Assembly: GCF_002208115.1 (NCBI RefSeq)
Contig: NZ_CP020946.1
Coordinates: 3,162,001-3,226,000 of the forward strand
Source of the DNA: Bdellovibrio bacteriovorus
GTDB taxonomy: Bacteria; Bdellovibrionota; Bdellovibrionia; Bdellovibrionales; Bdellovibrionaceae
DNA: 64,000 nucleotides
Direction: 5' to 3'
The position numbers and the translations under genes are program-made. The notes beneath the pieces are model-generated. The model was given only the letters and a program-made list of their open reading frames with translations. It searched no databases and was not told the DNA's origin. Positions 15,786 to 24,852 of the stretch are shown here, one piece after another (position 1 is the first letter of the stretch; each line of letters begins with the position of its first letter).

Positions 15786-16819
15786 TTAAAATCCGATGCA
15801 AGAGCTTGAGGGGACGGTCCCAGATCCAAAGCCGACACTTCACCGCGAGCCATACGCAAAGCGCCGACGTAACCAATCATCGCGGCGTTATCAGTGCAGT
15901 AACGCAGAGGTGGAATCACCAAAGTATAACCTTTTTTATCGGCCCATTCCTGAGCCCGCTGACGAAGACGTGAATTCGCACTGACCCCGCCAGTCAGAAT
16001 CACACGTTTGGAGCGGAAGACTTTCGCCGCCCGATCCAGTTTCGCGATCAGGACATCCACGATGGCTTCCTGGAACGAGGCGCACAGATCCGGCAGACGC
16101 TCCTGCACAAGTTCTGGTCCCAGTTGTTCAATCATGCGCTGGCCGGAAGATTTTAGTCCCGAGAAGCTCATGTCGAAAGTGTCATCATGGATCATGCTGC
16201 GGGGGAATTCGAACGCCTGCGGATTTCCCGTCTTGGCCATTTGATCGACGCGCACGCCACCCGGGAATCCCAGGCCTGCCATCTTTGCAAATTTATCGAA
16301 ACACTCCCCGGCCGCATCATCCTTGGTAGCACCCAAGATACGATAATCGCCCAGTCCTTTAATTTGATACAAACTTGTGTGCCCACCGCTGATCGCCAAA
16401 CCCACATACGGGTATCCGAAATCTTCCGGTGGAGCATATTTATCATCGCGCAAGAAAGGCGCCAGCAGATGCCCTTCAAGGTGATTCACACCCAAAAACG
16501 GCAGATGTTTTGCCTGCGACAGGGATTTCGCTGTCACCAGCCCCACGATCAAAGCGCCGATCAAACCCGGACGATTGGTGACGGCAATTCCCTGCACGTC
16601 AGACCAATTCATGTTGGCTTTCTTGAAGGCTTCTTCGATCAGTGGAATGAGGGCGATGGAATGGTTGCGGGCGGCTATTTCAGGAACGATGCCACCATAG
16701 ATTTCGTGATCCAGATCCTGAGAGGCCGCCACCACAGAGTGAACCCAACCGGTACGATCAACGATCGCGACGGAGGTGTCATCACAGCTGGTTTCAATGG
16801 CGAGAACTCTTTCAATCAC
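15782..16819 (-). CDS. tsaD: tRNA N6-threonylcarbamoyladenosine synthase subunit
   Basis: A 345-residue ASKHA-fold protein needed for t6A37 modification of ANN-decoding tRNAs. Motifs: LAIETSCDDTSVAIVD, IYGGIVPEIAARNH, GVNHLEGHLLAPF with the metal-binding histidines, and AISGGHTSLY. Start ATG at 16819. First gene of the tsaD-rsmA-smpB operon, following the cpoB-like gene by only 4 bp. Confidence 0.95.
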   Translation of the reverse strand: MIERVLAIETSCDDTSVAIVDRTGWVHSVVAASQDLDHEIYGGIVPEIAARNHSIALIPLIEEAFKKANMNWSDVQGIAVTNRPGLIGALIVGLVTAKSLSQAKHLPFLGVNHLEGHLLAPFLRDDKYAPPEDFGYPYVGLAISGGHTSLYQIKGLGDYRILGATKDDAAGECFDKFAKMAGLGFPGGVRVDQMAKTGNPQAFEFPRSMIHDDTFDMSFSGLKSSGQRMIEQLGPELVQERLPDLCASFQEAIVDVLIAKLDRAAKVFRSKRVILTGGVSANSRLRQRAQEWADKKGYTLVIPPLRYCTDNAAMIGYVGALRMARGEVSALDLGPSPQALASDFK

Positions 16820-16823
16820 AGTA

Positions 16824-17495
16824 TTACTTTTTTAAACCCTTCAAACGGATCTTAGCACGACGAGCCTCTTCTGACTTCGGAAACTTGCTGACCACCTCGT
16901 CATAGAAGGTTTTTGCCTCGTCTTTCATGCCCAATTCCTGGAAGGACACCCCGATTTTATAGGTCGCATCGGCAAACTTAGGACCTTTCGGGTTTTCATC
17001 ACGGTACTTTTGATAGTTCAGGATGGACTGTTTCCAGTCTTTCTTGGCAAAAAAGTCCTGAGCCGCTTCAAAAGCGTCCCTTTTAGCCTGTTTTGCGGAT
17101 TTTTCGGCCTGAGCCGCGGCTTTTTCAGCGCGCAGGGCATTTACTTCCGCGTTCAGCGCATAGATTTGTTTTTCCATGGTTGTGAGGGCTTCTTGCATTA
17201 TAGCCACTTTGCCGCTCAGATCCTGGTTCTGCTGCTGAGAGTTTCTCAGGGCGTTTTCCACACCTGAGTGGCTGGAACCCAGCTTGTTTTCAACCACATC
17301 CACGCGGCCGTTCAGCTCACGCATTTGCTCTTCAAGGTCGGCCACACGGCCGGACGCATCCGCATTGGTCTTTTGCAAAGTCACAACCTGTTGCTGCATC
17401 ACCTGGCGCTGTTCATTTTCACGAACATCGGTGCGGGTTTTCAAACAGCCCGTCAGCAAAGTCGCGGCGGCGACAACAAGAATGATCAACTTCAT
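16824..17495 (-). CDS. CpoB/YbgF-like TPR lipoprotein
   Basis: A 223-residue protein. The lipobox LLTGC (Cys17) predicts lipid attachment. Next comes a coiled coil (about 30-110), then an Ala/Lys-rich helical part and C-terminal TPR-like repeats (FFAKKDWKQSILNYQKYRDENP, YKIGVSFQELGMKDEAKTFYDEVVSKFP). This is the layout of CpoB, which links Tol-Pal with peptidoglycan synthesis in the periplasm, and pal lies two genes upstream. In E. coli CpoB is not a lipoprotein, so lipidation is a difference. TolQRAB are not in this window. Confidence 0.8.
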   Translation of the reverse strand: MKLIILVVAAATLLTGCLKTRTDVRENEQRQVMQQQVVTLQKTNADASGRVADLEEQMRELNGRVDVVENKLGSSHSGVENALRNSQQQNQDLSGKVAIMQEALTTMEKQIYALNAEVNALRAEKAAAQAEKSAKQAKRDAFEAAQDFFAKKDWKQSILNYQKYRDENPKGPKFADATYKIGVSFQELGMKDEAKTFYDEVVSKFPKSEEARRAKIRLKGLKK

Positions 17496-17803
17496 AAGAC
17501 ATCTCCAGTTTTTTGACGAATCAGACGGGCCGAGTTCTCAGCTTTTTCAGCTGCCATACGGGCACGGATGAATTGTTCTTTGGCTTTGCCGTAATCACGG
17601 TCTTCGAAATAGATGCGGCCTTTACGATAGGCTTCTTCCGCCTGATGCCAGTATCCGGGAGAATGGCGGGCCGCTTGAACAGAACGAGCCGCATCCAGTG
17701 CGGCTCGAGCTAAGGAATAGTCATCCAGGGGAACAGGCGCAGTCTGACAGCTGACGATCACCGTGAAAAGTAAAACTCCGATGAAAAGTCTCTGTATGTT
17801 CAC
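17492..17803 (-). CDS. DUF4398-type lipoprotein
   Basis: A 103-residue exported protein with lipobox VIVSCQ (Cys19). The mature part is helical (ARAALDAARSVQAARHSPGYW, AYRKGRIYFEDRDYGKAKEQF), which fits the DUF4398 family often found beside OmpA/Pal-like genes. Its stop overlaps the start of the cpoB-like gene by 4 bp. A support role in the Tol-Pal envelope system is inferred from position. Confidence 0.75.
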   Translation of the reverse strand: MNIQRLFIGVLLFTVIVSCQTAPVPLDDYSLARAALDAARSVQAARHSPGYWHQAEEAYRKGRIYFEDRDYGKAKEQFIRARMAAEKAENSARLIRQKTGDVL

Positions 17804-17825
17804 TCTGCGCCTTTCTTAGGTGATC

Positions 17826-18332
17826 TTACTGAGCAGGTACGAAGTTCGCACGGCGGTTTTTCGCCCATGCAGCTTCAGTATCGCCAGTCTCAAGTGGTTT
17901 TTCTTTACCGTAGCTGATAGTGCTCAAACGGTCAGCCGCGATACCCAAAGATACCATGTAAGCTTTAACCGCGTTGGCACGTCTTTCACCCAAAGCCACG
18001 TTGTACTCGATAGTACCACGATTATCACAGTGACCTTCGATTTGTACGCGAACAGAAGGATTTGCCTTCATCCACTCGACGTTAGTCGCGATATCTTTTT
18101 TGGAAGAAGCATCCAGGCTGGATTTGTCATAACCGAAGTGAACAGTTACCAAACCAGAAATCTTGCCGGAATCAGAACCCATTGGATCAAAATTCAGCGG
18201 AGTGGAGTCAATCGCTGTAGACTGACCGCCAGTAGGCAAAGTCTCAATAGACTGATCAGACTGAGTTTGTTTTCCTTTACAACCTGCTACGAATGCGATG
18301 GCAACAAGACCTAGAGCCAATTTACGAACCAT
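17826..18332 (-). CDS. pal: Peptidoglycan-associated lipoprotein Pal
   Basis: A 168-residue outer-membrane lipoprotein. Lipobox FVAGCK (Cys18), short linker, then a C-terminal OmpA-like domain with VHFGYDKSSLD, VQIEGHCDNRGTIEYN and LGERRANAVKAYMVSLGI, the diaminopimelate-binding region. It anchors the outer membrane to peptidoglycan. A good Shine-Dalgarno (AGGAGGACATC) precedes the ATG. It heads the pal-DUF4398-cpoB group. Confidence 0.92.
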   Translation of the reverse strand: MVRKLALGLVAIAFVAGCKGKQTQSDQSIETLPTGGQSTAIDSTPLNFDPMGSDSGKISGLVTVHFGYDKSSLDASSKKDIATNVEWMKANPSVRVQIEGHCDNRGTIEYNVALGERRANAVKAYMVSLGIAADRLSTISYGKEKPLETGDTEAAWAKNRRANFVPAQ

Positions 18333-18360
18333 GATGTCCTCCTATGAACTTTGAGTCGTT

Positions 18361-18389
18361 ATTATAACTTATAACACTAAAAACTTTAA
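18361..18389 (-). promoter_or_regulatory. Sigma-70-like promoter for pal
   Basis: On the minus strand TTAAAG and a perfect TATAAT are separated by 17 bases, in an AT-rich region about 30 bp before the pal start. Confidence 0.6.
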
Positions 18390-18470
18390 TTTATAGCAGC
18401 TCATTGTCAAACCTTAGATTTCCTAAATTGATGTTGCGTTGCTGTACAGCCGGACCACGAGCAAAGATTT

Positions 18471-21425
18471 ATGCAAAAATACTCCGCAGTTTACAGCTTG
18501 GCGTCTCTATTTCTGACAATTTTACTTTCAGTGTCCCAAGCCAAGGCACAGCTTGAAGTGCCTCCGCAGCTAAAATGGAAAACTCTCAAGACCGCCCACT
18601 TCGAAGTCATTTTTAATGCCGAGCAGCAGGACCTAGGCTATCTGTATGCGGAAAAATTAGAGAAAGCCTATTCAGAACTTCGCTCTTACTTTCATTCCCG
18701 ACCTGACAAAACAATCGTCATTATCAACGACAAAACCGATGTCACAAATGGATACGCCACAAGAATCCCATATCCACACATCATGGCCTACCCCGTGCTC
18801 CCCGGCCCCGAAGAAAGTCTTTCTGATACAGGCGACTGGGCGTTTGAGCTTTTGGCCCACGAATACACCCACATCCTGACGTTCGAACCCGCCAACGGGA
18901 TCATGAAACCTCTGCGCGCGGTTTTTGGAACCATCATCGCGCCGAACATTCTGATGCCCCAGTGGTGGAAAGAGGGCGTGGCCGTCGAAATGGAAACCCG
19001 CCTGTCCGATCACGGCCGCTTGCGCTCGCACTATCAGGACGCCACCGTTCGGGCGATGGTCGACGCCAAAACCCTGCGTGATTTTGATATCGCCGAAGCC
19101 AATGAAAACATCTACACCTGGCCTCAAGGAGCAAGACCTTATCTTTTTGGCTCTTTAATGTGGAGTCAGATGATCGCAGACAAAGGCACCAAAGTTGTCG
19201 GCGAACTGCATGAACGCCAGGGCGGCCGGGTTCCGTACTTTATTGAAACCCCGGCTCGGGACTATTTGGGGGCCAGCTACAGCTCTGAATACGACAGCAT
19301 GATGAAAGAAACCGAACTGCGCGCCCTGGAGCAGCTAAAAACCCTGCGCGAAATTTCTCCGACTGCCACGATCACCCCACAAAACAACTTCCAATCGGTC
19401 AGTGCACCGGCGATTTCACCTGACGGAAAACATCTGGCCCTGATCACCGAAGATGACGGCAACTCCCGCGCGGTGAAAATCCTGACCAAAGAAAAAGACG
19501 GTCAAAGCTTCCTGGATTCGCGCATGACCGACACCATCGAACGCTTCAATGAAAGCTTTATCCCGGCCACCCAAAAAGACGGCCCACCAACCGGAAGCAT
19601 TCAGCGCATTAGCTGGTTCCCGGATTCCAAACGCCTGATTTACGACAAGATCGACTACACCAATCGCATTCAAAGATATTCCGACCTGTTCGTGTATGAG
19701 CTTGGCGAAAGAAAAGCCAAGGCCCTGACCAAGGGACTTCGTGGACGTGAACCTGCCGTGTCCCCGTCCGGCAACCAGGTGGTGTTCGTTAAACTCGATG
19801 GCAATCGCACTCACCTGGGGCTGATTCATCTGGCAACAGAAAACAATCCCCCGGCAGAACTGCTTTTCTCGCCCCCTATGCAACAGCGGGTGTCCTATCC
19901 GACATTCCTTGATGAAGACACGATCGTGTTTTCCCTGCGCACCGAAGACGGCCGCGAAAATCTGCACCGCTATTCCATCTCCTCCAAAACTTCCGAAGCC
20001 GTGCTGACGGACTATCCCAACGCCCGCTTTGCGCGAAAAACGACGGAAGGCGTGATCTTTGCTTCGGCCAAAAACGGCGTGCCGAATCTTTATTTGTCAG
20101 ACGTGGAATTTAAAAACGTCCGCCCGATTTCTCACACGCTGACGGCTCTGTTCACCGCAGACATGGATCCTTTGAATAAAGAAATCTTCGCCACCGAGAT
20201 GACCTCCCAAGGTTTGCGTGTTTCGGCGATCAAGCCCGATGAATGGCAAAAAACACCGAACACTCTGCCTCAGGTCAGTTCTTTGATGGGCGATCGTTAC
20301 GCTAAAGCCGAACGCAATCCCCAGGCTGAAGAAGAAGCCAGGAATGCCGTGAAAGCTTCCGAGCTTGATGACTATTCTCCGTATGGTTATCTGCTGCCGC
20401 GGTATTGGATGCCGTTTATCTCGGGGTCTTCCAGCGAAACCGGTCTGGTGATCGAAGCGCAGACCTCGGGCTTTGATCCACTGAAAAAACATATGTATGA
20501 AATTGCCGCGTCCTGGGATACCGGCATCAACAAAGGCAGCATCCTTGGAAGTTACATCAACCAGACAACCCCATGGCCGTTTGCGGTTTTAAGTTATAAG
20601 CGCAGTTATTATCTGGGAACGGTGTCGAACGAAATTGAGGACTTTGGCGCACAACTGTCCGTCCTTCCTGACACGCACTGGGCCTCGATCTATTCAAACC
20701 TGCAAGTGGGCTGGCAATATCTGGAAAGAACCACCCTGACGACTGAAGTGAAGCGCACGGGGCCTTATGCGTATTTGAGCTATGCGAACTATTCCCAGTC
20801 CGGCGCGCAGATTTCGCCTGAATCCGGGGGCGGAGCTTACTTGGGAGCTTACAACTATATCGCGCAGGAAGGTTACCTGAACCATTCGCAGTTCTTAGCG
20901 GGTGGTGAAATCTATCTTTCCCGCTTCTTGCCGAAACACCATGCGATCATGCTAAGACTGAACGGCGTGTACACTCCGGAAAAGGTGTCGCCGATTTACG
21001 GGGTTTCCACCGAATCCATGGTCTTTATCCCCAACAGCCCCCTGCCTCAGTATATTTTGCGTGGCTACAAACGCGGGCAGTTGTTTGGCCGAAATCTGGT
21101 GACCGTCAATGCCGAGTACCGCCTGCCGCTGAAGGATCTATATCGCGGCTCGGGCACGGATGCCCTGTTCTTGCGCCGCCTATCTGCCGCCGTGGTGGGT
21201 GATGCCGCTGCTGCCGAGGGCCGCTTCGTGAACGACGTGGATCTGGTTTATGAAGTTACCAGCATGAACAAGCCCTATTACAGCGCCGGAGTCGAAGCCA
21301 AACTGGAAACCACTTTGGGTTACGTGATCCCGGTGAATGTGGTCCTTGGTTACTATGTCGCCTTCCAAGCGCCGAAGGGACCCGAGGGCGTTCTGGCGAC
21401 GGCATTGCAAATAACGGGGTTCTAG
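18471..21425 (+). CDS. Metallopeptidase-propeller-barrel protein (predicted)
   Basis: A 984-residue protein starting with a signal peptide (ends SQAKAQ). At about residue 129 it has AHEYTHIL, an HExxH zinc motif, and about 35 residues later WWKEGVAVEME, which supplies the downstream Glu of gluzincins; this resembles the peptidase MA-like domain. From about 300 to 600 there are TolB-type propeller blades (APAISPDGKHLALI, REPAVSPSGNQVVFV, ISWFPDSKRLIYD). The last 300 residues alternate in beta-barrel fashion and include LRGYKRGQLFGRNLVTVNAEYRLPL, like a surface-antigen (D15) barrel. An outer-membrane-anchored protease is inferred. The Pal operon is divergent. Confidence 0.75.
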   Translation: MQKYSAVYSLASLFLTILLSVSQAKAQLEVPPQLKWKTLKTAHFEVIFNAEQQDLGYLYAEKLEKAYSELRSYFHSRPDKTIVIINDKTDVTNGYATRIPYPHIMAYPVLPGPEESLSDTGDWAFELLAHEYTHILTFEPANGIMKPLRAVFGTIIAPNILMPQWWKEGVAVEMETRLSDHGRLRSHYQDATVRAMVDAKTLRDFDIAEANENIYTWPQGARPYLFGSLMWSQMIADKGTKVVGELHERQGGRVPYFIETPARDYLGASYSSEYDSMMKETELRALEQLKTLREISPTATITPQNNFQSVSAPAISPDGKHLALITEDDGNSRAVKILTKEKDGQSFLDSRMTDTIERFNESFIPATQKDGPPTGSIQRISWFPDSKRLIYDKIDYTNRIQRYSDLFVYELGERKAKALTKGLRGREPAVSPSGNQVVFVKLDGNRTHLGLIHLATENNPPAELLFSPPMQQRVSYPTFLDEDTIVFSLRTEDGRENLHRYSISSKTSEAVLTDYPNARFARKTTEGVIFASAKNGVPNLYLSDVEFKNVRPISHTLTALFTADMDPLNKEIFATEMTSQGLRVSAIKPDEWQKTPNTLPQVSSLMGDRYAKAERNPQAEEEARNAVKASELDDYSPYGYLLPRYWMPFISGSSSETGLVIEAQTSGFDPLKKHMYEIAASWDTGINKGSILGSYINQTTPWPFAVLSYKRSYYLGTVSNEIEDFGAQLSVLPDTHWASIYSNLQVGWQYLERTTLTTEVKRTGPYAYLSYANYSQSGAQISPESGGGAYLGAYNYIAQEGYLNHSQFLAGGEIYLSRFLPKHHAIMLRLNGVYTPEKVSPIYGVSTESMVFIPNSPLPQYILRGYKRGQLFGRNLVTVNAEYRLPLKDLYRGSGTDALFLRRLSAAVVGDAAAAEGRFVNDVDLVYEVTSMNKPYYSAGVEAKLETTLGYVIPVNVVLGYYVAFQAPKGPEGVLATALQITGF

Positions 21426-21543
21426 ACCCTGTTATTGCGGTGAGCCAAACCGCTCCATCTTGACAAAGACACAGCCCCTCGAAATTATTGAGAATATCGA
21501 CAACTAGCGGCGAGGATGCTGCGCTGTCATTTTGGGGGGATTC

Positions 21544-22053
21544 ATGGAAAAAATCAGCTGGATTAAAGAACTTGTGAAGGCTGAACAACAGATGGAAGAG
21601 TCCGGTCTTGTGGACATGAGTTTCGGCTTTGATGCTGAAAAGATTCTGATCAACGAGACGATTCAGTTCCTGCTGGCTATGAAAACTGAGTTCGTGGATG
21701 CATCCACATCCTTCAACGAACTGAAACCTTCGGCTCTGGGCCGTATCAAAATCTACGGCATCGCCAAAACCCACGCCGACTTCATGCTTTTCCGTAACGG
21801 CTTTAAGATGATCTTCTCTTTGAAAGCTCCGGGCCAGATCAGCATTCGTTTTAACTTTATCGGAACCAACTACATCCCGACTCCGGGCGCGGAAGCGACT
21901 CAAACGGCGACCAACGTGATGGACGAACACATCATCGAAGCCAAATGGGGTGCCTTCGGCGAAGTCATCTGGACATACCAGAACCAGCCGGCAAAGCTGG
22001 AATACATGGTTCGCCACTATCTGACTCTCTTCATCAAAGAGAGCTCCAAATAA
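21544..22053 (+). CDS. Soluble protein of unknown function
   Basis: A 169-residue protein with no signal peptide. The ATG at 21544 follows GGGGGATTC; an in-frame codon at 21532 is less likely. The central part is predicted mixed alpha/beta (FLLAMKTEFVDA, LGRIKIYGIAKTHADFMLF). No family recognised. It ends at a strong terminator. Confidence 0.7.
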   Translation: MEKISWIKELVKAEQQMEESGLVDMSFGFDAEKILINETIQFLLAMKTEFVDASTSFNELKPSALGRIKIYGIAKTHADFMLFRNGFKMIFSLKAPGQISIRFNFIGTNYIPTPGAEATQTATNVMDEHIIEAKWGAFGEVIWTYQNQPAKLEYMVRHYLTLFIKESSK

Positions 22054-22056
22054 GAA

Positions 22057-22085
22057 AGGCCCCGGAAGGGGCCTGTTTCTTTTTC
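22057..22085 (+). terminator. Rho-independent terminator
   Basis: AGGCCCC, loop GGA, GGGGCCT followed by a T-rich run, four bases after the preceding stop. Confidence 0.85.
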
Positions 22086-22101
22086 TGAATGTGAAATTGA
22101 A

Positions 22102-22491
22102 TTAGCGAATCGCCGCCACACCCAGAGTGTGATCATGGCGAATTTCAATGCGCACTTTACCGGCGCCCGCATTCACCTGCTCTTGAATTCCAGAAAGATG
22201 CTGAACACAAGTTTCCATGTTTTCAACCGGACTGGAAAGCTGGGTCGACATCATCGAACCCTTCAAAAACACCATCAGCTTCGTGTCCCCAAAACCCTGA
22301 TGGCACTTCAGACTGAAGCTCTGACCACCGCCGGTGTTAAAGCGAAGGAAAGATCCACCGTTCAGTTTAGAGGTGGTCATTTCCATCTTGTCGGCAGAAA
22401 CCGGAACCTCCAGGGCGGATTCAATCTGCGCCTGAGCCGTGACTGCACCTGCCAACACTGTCAGAACCAAAAGGGATTTCGCGAACTTCAT
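22102..22491 (-). CDS. Small exported protein, unknown function
   Basis: A 129-residue protein with signal peptide MKFAKSLLVLTVLAGAVTAQ. The mature part has two cysteines (SLKCHQG, METCVQH) likely to pair. No family recognised. It is convergent with the 21544 gene across a terminator. Confidence 0.7.
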   Translation of the reverse strand: MKFAKSLLVLTVLAGAVTAQAQIESALEVPVSADKMEMTTSKLNGGSFLRFNTGGGQSFSLKCHQGFGDTKLMVFLKGSMMSTQLSSPVENMETCVQHLSGIQEQVNAGAGKVRIEIRHDHTLGVAAIR

Positions 22492-22630
22492 AGTCTTCTC
22501 TCCATAAGGGTTTTAATTTACAGATCCCTATGGTGCAGTTCCCGTTCCCGGTTTTGCCGGGGTCCCGTTCAACCAATGCGTTTCCAGCACTGTTCCACGG
22601 GCGTTCCGGCATCAAAATGAGTCTCAGCGA

Positions 22631-23431
22631 TTAAAACTTAGACAACTCTACGATCGCATCTTGAATGAATGTCTGGTGAGCATCCACGCGAGTGAATACT
22701 GAGAACAGCATACACTTGGGAGTCAATAGACCTGGCAAAGAGTCTCCACGACTTGCCACGCCCCACACATGCAGACGGCCGTTGATTTCAAGGTAAGCCG
22801 GGCCACCGGAGTCACCACTGCAGATGCCTTTGCGCAAGGACTGACCCAGCATCACTTCGGTTCTGGAGAAGTTGATATCGTCGATGGAAAGCTTTGTTGT
22901 GCGCAGAGTGCCCGCACCTTTGCTCATCACGATTGTCCAGTTCAAGCCATAACCGGCAACGATGGTCTTAACGTCATTATTCAGGTGACCTTGTTCAAAC
23001 AAGATTGGCGCCACCGTGTAACCCGCTGGAGCTTCGCCTTCAAAACGCAGAACCGCGATGTCGTTGGTGTCTTTGGTTTGAACCGCACCCGTGTAACCGT
23101 CATGCACAACCTGACCGGTCACGCGGCGGATTTGTTCTTTGCTGGCTTTCTTCATTTCAGAAGTAAAGTAGATCGCCAGATCTTTCGCGTTTGGATCCAC
23201 ACAGTGAGCCGCTGTCAGAACCAGATTTTTTGCAATCAAAGTTCCAGAGCAGATGTAACCGATTTTGGATTCATAGATGCCCACGGTGCTGCGACCGATG
23301 TTGCTGGCAGCTTCAACCTTGTCACCACCTACGATAGCTGTGTTATCAGCTACGGTCAGATTCGGGGAATTCTGTGGCGCACAAGCAGCCATCAGGAAAA
23401 GGGAAGAAACCAATAGTAATGCTTTGTTCAT
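22631..23431 (-). CDS. Trypsin-like serine protease lipoprotein
   Basis: A 266-residue S1 family protease. Lipobox LMAACAP (Cys17) predicts membrane anchoring. The activation-site-like IVGGDKVEA, His motif LTAAHC, Asp motif TNDIAVLRF and Ser motif GDSGGPAY form a complete catalytic triad, and cysteines around His and Ser would form the usual disulfides. It is probably active in the periplasm or at the surface, in line with the protease-rich secretome of predatory bacteria. Confidence 0.92.
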   Translation of the reverse strand: MNKALLLVSSLFLMAACAPQNSPNLTVADNTAIVGGDKVEAASNIGRSTVGIYESKIGYICSGTLIAKNLVLTAAHCVDPNAKDLAIYFTSEMKKASKEQIRRVTGQVVHDGYTGAVQTKDTNDIAVLRFEGEAPAGYTVAPILFEQGHLNNDVKTIVAGYGLNWTIVMSKGAGTLRTTKLSIDDINFSRTEVMLGQSLRKGICSGDSGGPAYLEINGRLHVWGVASRGDSLPGLLTPKCMLFSVFTRVDAHQTFIQDAIVELSKF

Positions 23432-23539
23432 AAAGCCTCCGTTTGTATGGGCGGAGGTTTATTACACACAGACTGGATACTCCAGCGTATTGGTTGACAC
23501 TTTTGTGGGGTTTTTGTCTGAAAGGGTGGATTTACCTAA

Positions 23540-23782
23540 TTACACAACCCGCTGAAACTTGGGGCTGGAGGGCGAAAACACCTGAAATCTCAGGGGATTG
23601 ATACTGAGGACCTGCAAGGAAATAGGGTCGTTCTTTTTAAAACTGCTGCCCGTGTGATTAAAGATAAGAAGCAGCTCCCCTTGAAAGTTACACAGAACTT
23701 CGGTGGGGGATGTGACCTCTTCCACCTGGGCGCGCAGGATCTGGCCTTTCTCCAAAGATTTAAGAAAGGCCCCGGATGCCAT
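23540..23782 (-). CDS. Small protein of unknown function
   Basis: An 80-residue protein predicted to be mostly beta (GQILRAQVEEV, VLCNFQGELLLIFNHTG, ISLQVLSINPLRFQVF), suggesting a small OB- or SH3-like barrel. Its ATG immediately follows the stop of the DUF2802 gene, so both are in one operon. No family recognised. Confidence 0.65.
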   Translation of the reverse strand: MASGAFLKSLEKGQILRAQVEEVTSPTEVLCNFQGELLLIFNHTGSSFKKNDPISLQVLSINPLRFQVFSPSSPKFQRVV

Positions 23783-24691
23783 TTAGTCCAAGTCCTTCGC
23801 CAGATCAATGCGGCGGAACTGAACCGGACGGATCTCTGGCTCACCGATATGCAGGACCGGTCTTTTCTTTTCCACCGGAGCCGCGGTCGGCGCCGCCGGA
23901 GTCGGCTTTTCGCTCAAGAAAGTTTGCGCGATATTCTGGGTCACGTTGAACAAGGCAGATACGTTGTTCGCCGTCTGCTGAGCAGCTTCTTCTTCAGCCT
24001 TCACTTCATTGCAGGCGGCTTTAAAGGCATCACCCAGTTTTTTCAGTGCTTCCTGATCGGCTTTGGGGACTTCGAAAGCGGTGCTGATTTCGATAGGGAT
24101 TTCTCTTTGCAGCGGGGTCATAAAGCTGATGTTATCCACGTCGCTCAAGTCGGATTGAGTGGATTCCTCCATCTCTTCGTTGGCCCATTCTGGCAGGCTG
24201 TCTTCGCAGAACATCAACTGATCGCGATTCACTTTGGCGATGAATTCAATTTCACCGCGGGACAGATCCACTTCACGGGCGATTTCATCCACGGATGAAC
24301 CCTGATGGGCCATGCGCGCGGCTTTCACATATTTAACTGTGTTCTGGCGTTCAATGATTTCAGTGTGAGGAATGCGATCCTGGAAGATCTTGGCCACTTC
24401 CATGCTCTTTTGCATGTTCTGTTCGATCTTGCCGATTTGTTTGTCAGCGGCCTGAATCTTGGCCTGGATGTCTTTTACTTTTTGCTCCAGCAGCGCGGTC
24501 AGCTGATTGACTTGGGTTTCCGTGCGATCGGAAAGGTCTTCCAAAACGGCGATCTTGGATTGCAGCAACTGCAAACCTTTGCTCAGTCTTGGATCGTCTT
24601 TAGGAGGTCGGTTCAAGCGCACCCACATACCCACAACGCCCGCCAACAAAATCAAATTCACAAGTACTTGAAGCAAGACCCAAAAGCTCAC
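23783..24691 (-). CDS. Membrane-anchored DUF2802 protein
   Basis: A 302-residue protein with one N-terminal TM helix (about 4-24), a coiled coil (about 40-100), a helix-turn-helix-like DUF2802 segment (KAARMAHQGSSVDEIAREVD, LSRGEIEFIAKV) and a long acidic, proline-containing tail. DUF2802 genes often sit near flagellar and chemotaxis loci. Function is not established. The upstream region holds two copies of CCAAGGTCC. Confidence 0.75.
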   Translation of the reverse strand: MSFWVLLQVLVNLILLAGVVGMWVRLNRPPKDDPRLSKGLQLLQSKIAVLEDLSDRTETQVNQLTALLEQKVKDIQAKIQAADKQIGKIEQNMQKSMEVAKIFQDRIPHTEIIERQNTVKYVKAARMAHQGSSVDEIAREVDLSRGEIEFIAKVNRDQLMFCEDSLPEWANEEMEESTQSDLSDVDNISFMTPLQREIPIEISTAFEVPKADQEALKKLGDAFKAACNEVKAEEEAAQQTANNVSALFNVTQNIAQTFLSEKPTPAAPTAAPVEKKRPVLHIGEPEIRPVQFRRIDLAKDLD

Positions 24692-24730
24692 CCATGGCCT
24701 CCCCGGCTATTCTGTTATTTATTTTAGACT

Positions 24731-24791
24731 GGCCAAGGTCCGTCTCACAATGAGACCAAGGTCCTAAATGTATCAAAGCAGGACCTAGACC
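24731..24791. promoter_or_regulatory. GGTCC-type repeat cluster
   Basis: CCAAGGTCC occurs at 24733 and 24756, with a GTCTCA/TGAGAC inverted repeat between them, followed by GGACCTAGACC at 24781. The cluster lies between the divergent DUF2802 and vWA-like lipoprotein genes, so it could serve either. Confidence 0.55.
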
Positions 24792-24852
24792 CTAACTCGC
24801 TTTGGGACAGAAAAACCGGTGTGTTATTATGCAACAAAGGGGAGTGTGGATT

